Shown: one piece after another, positions 7,076-9,662 of the stretch
Position numbering within the stretch: position 1 is the stretch's first letter
How the letters are laid out: the number at the start of each line of letters is the position of its first letter
DNA from: an uncultured Acholeplasmataceae bacterium
GTDB taxonomy: Bacteria > Bacillota_I > Bacilli_A > Acholeplasmatales > Acholeplasmataceae
Length of the DNA: 9,662 bases
Assembly: GCA_937983315.1 (NCBI GenBank)
Contig: CALKAH010000227.1
Location: 1 to 9,662, forward strand
Direction of reading: 5' to 3'
Translations under genes and position numbers: made by a program
The notes under the pieces: model-generated
Told to the model about the DNA's origin: nothing
Databases searched by the model: none
What the model saw: only the letters and a program-made list of their open reading frames with translations

Positions 7076-7645
7076 TTATGCTGCTGGAGTTGTTGCTGCT
7101 GCTGCAGTGAATGAGAATGTCAATGTTAAATCTTTGTTAGCAAGTAAATTGTATTGAGCAACGTCTGCTGGTTCATCAATTGTAATGGTAACAACGACTG
7201 AAACTGCGGAACCATCAGAGATAATGGTGTATTCATTATTACCAACACCTGTACCATTAAATGCCGCATTAACTAAAGCAAGAACTGCAGCATCATTAGC
7301 AGGAGTACCATTTGAAGCACCTGTTAATGTAACTGTTAATGTGCTTGATAAACCACTTGCATCAAGACCTGTAGAATCCCAATCAACGCTGAATGTTAAT
7401 GTTAATGATTCGACTTTACCAGCACCACCAAAACCAGATGGAACTAATTCATTTGCACCTTGGCTGTTAACTGCTGCTGCAACATTGACAGTCGAAGTAA
7501 CTGTTTCACCGGTACCAATCGAAATTGAACCTGTTTTTGTTTCGCTATCAGTTGCAATACCAGCTGCCCAGAATGCATATGTGAATCCCGATGTGATCAC
7601 TGCTAATAAAACTAATAAACTAATGACTAAACCTCTTTTTTTCAT
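7076..7645 (-). CDS. Small secreted beta-rich protein, TasA/CalY-like putative fibre subunit
   Basis: 189 residues. The signal peptide (1 to about 24) is MKKR, a hydrophobic core, then GFTYAFWAAG; the TYA/FW junction is like the TWA/AF site of Bacillus TasA. The mature part is Gly/Ala/Thr/Val-rich, Cys-free and low in charge, with alternating strand-like segments (SLTLTFSVDWD, STLTVTLTG, SVVVTITIDEP). It ends in DLTLTFSFTA, resembling the last TasA strand. Codon use is strongly biased to GTT/GCT/ACT-type codons, as in abundant proteins. A strong AAGGAG lies 8 nt before the ATG. It is related to the upstream gene: both have ELVP[ST]G or RLVPTG, a VT[IV]T..EP[AI]D stretch and a YN-L/F segment before the last strand. 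Identity as a fibre protein is inference from signal type, composition and neighbours. A member of another SipW-cognate surface family is possible. Confidence 0.65.
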   Translation of the reverse strand: MKKRGLVISLLVLLAVITSGFTYAFWAAGIATDSETKTGSISIGTGETVTSTVNVAAAVNSQGANELVPSGFGGAGKVESLTLTFSVDWDSTGLDASGLSSTLTVTLTGASNGTPANDAAVLALVNAAFNGTGVGNNEYTIISDGSAVSVVVTITIDEPADVAQYNLLANKDLTLTFSFTAAAATTPAA

Positions 7646-7684
7646 AATCTTTCTCCTTATTTTTCCTTTTTAAATTTTATTTTT

Positions 7685-8281
7685 TTAATTTCCTAAATCC
7701 GTATTTTCACGTGGAGTTACACTGAAGTTGATTTTAAAGCTAATGGTTTCTCCCTTAATGAAGTTATAAGCTTCTTCGGAGTTTTCCACATTCACTAAGC
7801 CGGGATCAAGTCCCCTTTCGAATGCTTCTGCCTCATCAATTGGCTCAAGCAATCTAACTCTTACAGTCACTGTGACAACACTGTTGAACAGTTCATATTC
7901 GAACGCATTTAATTCAGGTCCAACTTGTACTTCAACTAAATGACTGTATTCATCTGTTTCTCCAATCTTAACGTCAATAGCTTCGACAACTAGGTTCATG
8001 GTCTGTACTAATGTCTTATCGATACTGACTTCGTACTCGAACACGACCTCATCGACTTCACCTTCGAAGTACACATACCCAGTGGGTACGAGTCTTCCAG
8101 GGAATTGATCTGAAACTTCTTGAACGATTAAGTTTGCATCTTCGCCATCAAATCTGATAACGACGTTCCCGACTCTCGATACGTCTTGCCAGTATGCAAA
8201 TGCGGCAGTTGACGTGAAACCGAGTGCGATGAGTAACATGATGATAATCACGACCGGAACAATCTTTTTACCAGTGTTCAA
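7685..8281 (-). CDS. Secreted SipW-type-signal protein, putative accessory fibre subunit
   Basis: The first gene behind the c-di-GMP switch, 198 residues. I choose a TTG start at 8281: GGGAGAGGAG lies just upstream and the product begins MNTGKK followed by a hydrophobic core and TAAFAYWQD, a clean SipW-type signal peptide. The frame is open up to an ATG at 8350, but that ATG touches the riboswitch terminator, has no SD and would place a 12-bp hairpin inside the gene. The mature part is acidic and strand-rich (VVIRFD, EVVFEYEVSID, VVTVTVRVRLLEPID, ETISFKINFSVTP). It aligns patchily with the next protein but has an extra charged loop, EAFERGLDPGLVNVENSEE. By position it resembles TapA (anchor or nucleator), but I see no TapA sequence match, so the role is inference. 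Confidence 0.65.
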   Translation of the reverse strand: MNTGKKIVPVVIIIMLLIALGFTSTAAFAYWQDVSRVGNVVIRFDGEDANLIVQEVSDQFPGRLVPTGYVYFEGEVDEVVFEYEVSIDKTLVQTMNLVVEAIDVKIGETDEYSHLVEVQVGPELNAFEYELFNSVVTVTVRVRLLEPIDEAEAFERGLDPGLVNVENSEEAYNFIKGETISFKINFSVTPRENTDLGN

Positions 8282-8310
8282 GGATCTCCTCTCCCTTCGG
8301 TAAAACATAA

Positions 8311-8337
8311 AAGTCAGCATGGATTCCACGCTGACTT
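8311..8337 (-). other. 12-bp hairpin between the switch terminator and the first start codon
   Basis: On the minus strand AAGTCAGCGTGG (8326-8337), loop AAT and CCATGCTGACTT (8311-8322) pair fully with one G-U. TTATGTTTT follows. It may be a second terminator or a 5' stabiliser of the processed mRNA. It ends about 30 nt before the TTG start and leaves the SD free. Confidence 0.75.
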
Positions 8338-8350
8338 GGTCTTTTTTCAT

Positions 8351-8417
8351 AAAAAATCCCAGTTGTCTGCGTAGAAATCTTTGTCTATTGTATTAGACGA
8401 TTTCAAATGACAACTGG
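8351..8417 (-). terminator. Intrinsic terminator of the c-di-GMP switch
   Basis: CCAGUUGUC (8409-8417) pairs perfectly with GACAACUGG (8359-8367), followed by GA and six U (8351-8356). Inside, GAAAUC/GAUUUC and GUCUA/UAGAC extend the structure. The 5' arm contains the 3' strand of aptamer P1 (UUGUC, 8409-8413), so terminator and ligand-bound aptamer exclude each other. Confidence 0.88.
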
Positions 8418-8470
8418 CTACCCGCGAAGGGCCCTATAGCTTTGCGTCACCAAGTTTCCCTGGTTTTGCC
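8409..8470 (-). promoter_or_regulatory. c-di-GMP-I (GEMM) type riboswitch aptamer
   Basis: The minus-strand RNA has the GEMM hallmarks in order: GGCAAAACC, a hairpin ACCAGG/CUUGGU capped by GAAA, GACGCAAAGC, GGGCC and GGUAGCCAG. P1 is GGCAA/UUGUC and a second helix is GCUA/UAGC with a short UUCG-containing cap. The GAAA tetraloop and the ACGCAAAGC core are typical of class I c-di-GMP aptamers. The distal stem is unusually short and the usual GGCCUAA is GGGCCCU. Preference for c-di-GMP over 3',3'-cGAMP cannot be settled by eye. Confidence 0.87.
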
Positions 8471-8491
8471 TTTAACATGTTGAAAATGCTT

Positions 8492-8513
8492 GAAAACTGT
8501 TCGCACAATTTTC
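8492..8513 (-). other. 5'-terminal stem-loop of the matrix-operon transcript
   Basis: On the minus strand GAAAATTGT and ACAGTTTTC pair over 9 bp (one G-U) around a GCGA tetraloop. The predicted transcription start is at about 8513-8514, so the mRNA would begin with this hairpin. Such 5' hairpins are known to protect mRNAs from 5' decay; that role is inferred here. Confidence 0.65.
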
Positions 8514-8520
8514 TATTTAC

Positions 8521-8549
8521 ATTATACCTTCGCATCATAGTATTGTCAA
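8521..8549 (-). promoter_or_regulatory. Perfect-consensus sigma-A promoter of the matrix operon
   Basis: On the minus strand TTGACA (8544-8549), a 17-nt spacer and TATAAT (8521-8526) match consensus at all 12 positions. It lies just downstream of the gap terminator and just upstream of the riboswitch. Such a promoter is expected to be strong and constitutive, so control should be by termination in the leader. Confidence 0.93.
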
Positions 8550-8610
8550 CAAGTATGTTGCATTATTCTTCAAAATTGCTTCTTTTTTTACTTAATCCTT
8601 ACATTACAAC

Positions 8611-8645
8611 AAAAAAACGCGAAAATATCTTAACTTTCGCGTTTT
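8611..8645 (-). terminator. Intrinsic terminator after gap
   Basis: On the minus strand AAAACGCGAAA (8635-8645) pairs with TTTCGCGTTTT (8614-8624), followed by more T to 8611. It begins 16 nt after the gap stop codon. The stem has A-tracts on both sides, so it could work in both directions. Confidence 0.9.
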
Positions 8646-8661
8646 ATTAGGTGAATTTTTA

Positions 8662-9612
8662 TTACTTAATAAGGCTTGCGAGCTTACCAACGGTTCTAAT
8701 CAATTGTGCAGTATAACTCATTTCATTGTCATACCAAGCCATGACTTTAACCAATTGACGATCGCCATAGTTCACGATTTGAGTGGTGTTAGCATCATAA
8801 ACTGAACCATATTTAGTACCGATTACATCAGAGGATACGATGGGATCTGCACAATATGCTAAGGTTTCATTCGCTGCTTTTTTGAATGCTGCATCGATTT
8901 CTTCGAGTGTTGTATGCTTCTTCACTTCAACAGTCAAGTCAACAACAGAACCAGTAATGGTTGGAACACGTAATGCTGTACCATCGAGTTTACCTTTTAA
9001 TTGTGGTAAGACTAAACCGATTGCTTTTGCTGCACCTGTTGAAGATGGGATAATGCTTGCTGCTGCAGCACGTCCTCTTCTTGAAAGGATACCTTTCTTA
9101 TGAGGTTGGTCCATGAGTGATTGGTCATTGGTGTAGGCATGAACGGTTGTCATCATACCACCAACAATACCGAAATTGTCATCAAGAACTTTAGCGATAG
9201 GAGCTAAACAGTTTGTTGTACATGATGCACCAGAAAGAATATTTTCTGTAACATCTAAGGTGTTGTCGTTAACGTTATAAACGATAGTCTTCACATTGCC
9301 GGTAGCTGGAGCAGAAATAACAACTTTCTTTGCACCTGCTTCTAAATGCCAACCAGCTTTAACTTCATCCGTAAATAAACCTGTGCACTCTAAGACAACA
9401 TCAACATTGAGTTTACCCCAAGGTAATGCTTTTGGATCTTTTTCTGCGAAAATGGGAATCACTTTACCGTCGACGATAAGGTTTGAACCTTCAAAAGAAA
9501 CGCTGTCGAGTTTAAATGTTCCTTGTGCTGTATCATACTTTGTAAGGTAAGCCAATGTTTCTGCATCGGTTAAGTCATTGATCCCTACAACGTTGAATCT
9601 TGGATCGTCAGC
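8662..9612 (-). CDS. gap: Glyceraldehyde-3-phosphate dehydrogenase, NAD type, 5' end missing
   Basis: The glycolytic enzyme that oxidises glyceraldehyde-3-phosphate to 1,3-bisphosphoglycerate. The frame is open from the adapter junction at 9612 (ADDPRFNVVGINDLTDAETLAYL), giving 316 residues. About 20 N-terminal residues with the GFGRIGR nucleotide-binding motif are missing. The TTG at 9555 is an internal Leu codon, not a start. In fragment numbering the catalytic Cys131 sits in SGASCTTNCLAPIAK and His158 in TTVHAYTNDQ. RGRAAAASIIPSSTGAAKAI, TALRVPT and the C-terminal WYDNEMSYTAQL are intact. The Asp in VGINDL points to NAD rather than NADP use. It is followed by its own terminator. Codon use suggests a highly expressed gene. 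Confidence 0.97.
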   Translation of the reverse strand, partial: ADDPRFNVVGINDLTDAETLAYLTKYDTAQGTFKLDSVSFEGSNLIVDGKVIPIFAEKDPKALPWGKLNVDVVLECTGLFTDEVKAGWHLEAGAKKVVISAPATGNVKTIVYNVNDNTLDVTENILSGASCTTNCLAPIAKVLDDNFGIVGGMMTTVHAYTNDQSLMDQPHKKGILSRRGRAAAASIIPSSTGAAKAIGLVLPQLKGKLDGTALRVPTITGSVVDLTVEVKKHTTLEEIDAAFKKAANETLAYCADPIVSSDVIGTKYGSVYDANTTQIVNYGDRQLVKVMAWYDNEMSYTAQLIRTVGKLASLIK

Positions 9613-9662
9613 AGATCGGAAGAGCGTCGTGTAGGGAAAGAGTGTAGATCACGGTGGGCGCC
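9613..9662. other. Illumina P5-side adapter contamination (not genomic)
   Basis: The stretch begins AGATCGGAAGAGCGTCGTGT and follows the reverse complement of the universal adapter to the end of the window. There are two mismatches, at 9651 (A for T) and 9658 (G for T), as expected from low-quality read ends. The insert ends at 9612. Confidence 0.97.

Noticed and set aside
7185..7673. Plus-strand open frame of 162 codons opposite the small fibre-like gene.
   Set aside because: It is a shadow of the biased codon use of the minus-strand gene. It has no SD or promoter, and its product has no recognisable features apart from low complexity.
8282..8350. N-terminal extension MKKDQVSVESM... of the first secreted protein from an ATG at 8350.
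   Set aside because: The ATG directly follows the terminator T-tract, has no SD, and the extension is encoded by a hairpin. A TTG at 8281 with a strong SD gives a proper signal peptide.
8550..8610. Possible second promoter or small RNA between the gap terminator and the matrix promoter.
   Set aside because: Only AT-rich sequence was seen, with no paired hexamers and no stable hairpin.
9553..9555. Start of gap at the TTG encoding MAYLTKYD.
   Set aside because: It is the Leu in the conserved LTDAETLAYL stretch. The frame continues with good GAPDH similarity to the adapter junction.

Overview
This is a 9.6 kb assembled contig from a low-GC, Bacillota- or Mollicutes-like bacterium. All real genes lie on the minus strand, so transcription runs from high to low coordinates. 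UGA is used as a stop (trmFO, the pseudo-signal peptidase and the second SipW-like gene end in TGA), which argues against Mycoplasma/Spiroplasma code 4 and fits Bacillota or an Acholeplasma/Izemoplasma-type lineage. I cannot name a species. Both ends are Illumina adapter (1-45 and 9613-9662), so xerC and gap are cut by the assembly, not by biology.

Right side (8611-9612): a 5'-truncated NAD-type glyceraldehyde-3-phosphate dehydrogenase with its own intrinsic terminator. Next comes a perfect sigma-A-type promoter (8521-8549) and a leader of about 230 nt. The leader holds a c-di-GMP-I (GEMM) type riboswitch and an intrinsic terminator whose 5' arm is the 3' strand of aptamer P1, which reads as a ligand-ON switch.

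Centre (3481-8281): the gene set behind that switch. It has two small related beta-rich secreted proteins with SipW/TasA-type signal peptides, then a secreted protein of ten tandem CBM5/12-like (chitin/polysaccharide-binding) modules with the same kind of signal. Three consecutive SipW-family membrane proteins follow: two with a Ser/His dyad, and a middle one that has lost the catalytic Ser and His. I read this as a c-di-GMP-induced extracellular fibre and adhesin system with dedicated signal peptidases, analogous to Bacillus tapA-sipW-tasA but different in content and control. An internal promoter, an intercistronic hairpin and a terminator-like hairpin suggest tuned stoichiometry.

Left side (46-3494): ung overlaps the last SipW-like gene. 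Next is folT (folate ECF S component), controlled by a THF riboswitch with a visible terminator/antiterminator. Then come trmFO and a 3'-truncated xerC sharing an ATGA overlap, the gid-codV order known from Bacillus. Ung, FolT and TrmFO share a folate/uracil-thymine theme. No tRNA, rRNA, CRISPR array or insertion sequence was seen. The only stretch over 300 nt without a gene is 8282-8661, which is filled by the promoter, riboswitch and terminators described; 8550-8610 holds nothing I recognise.
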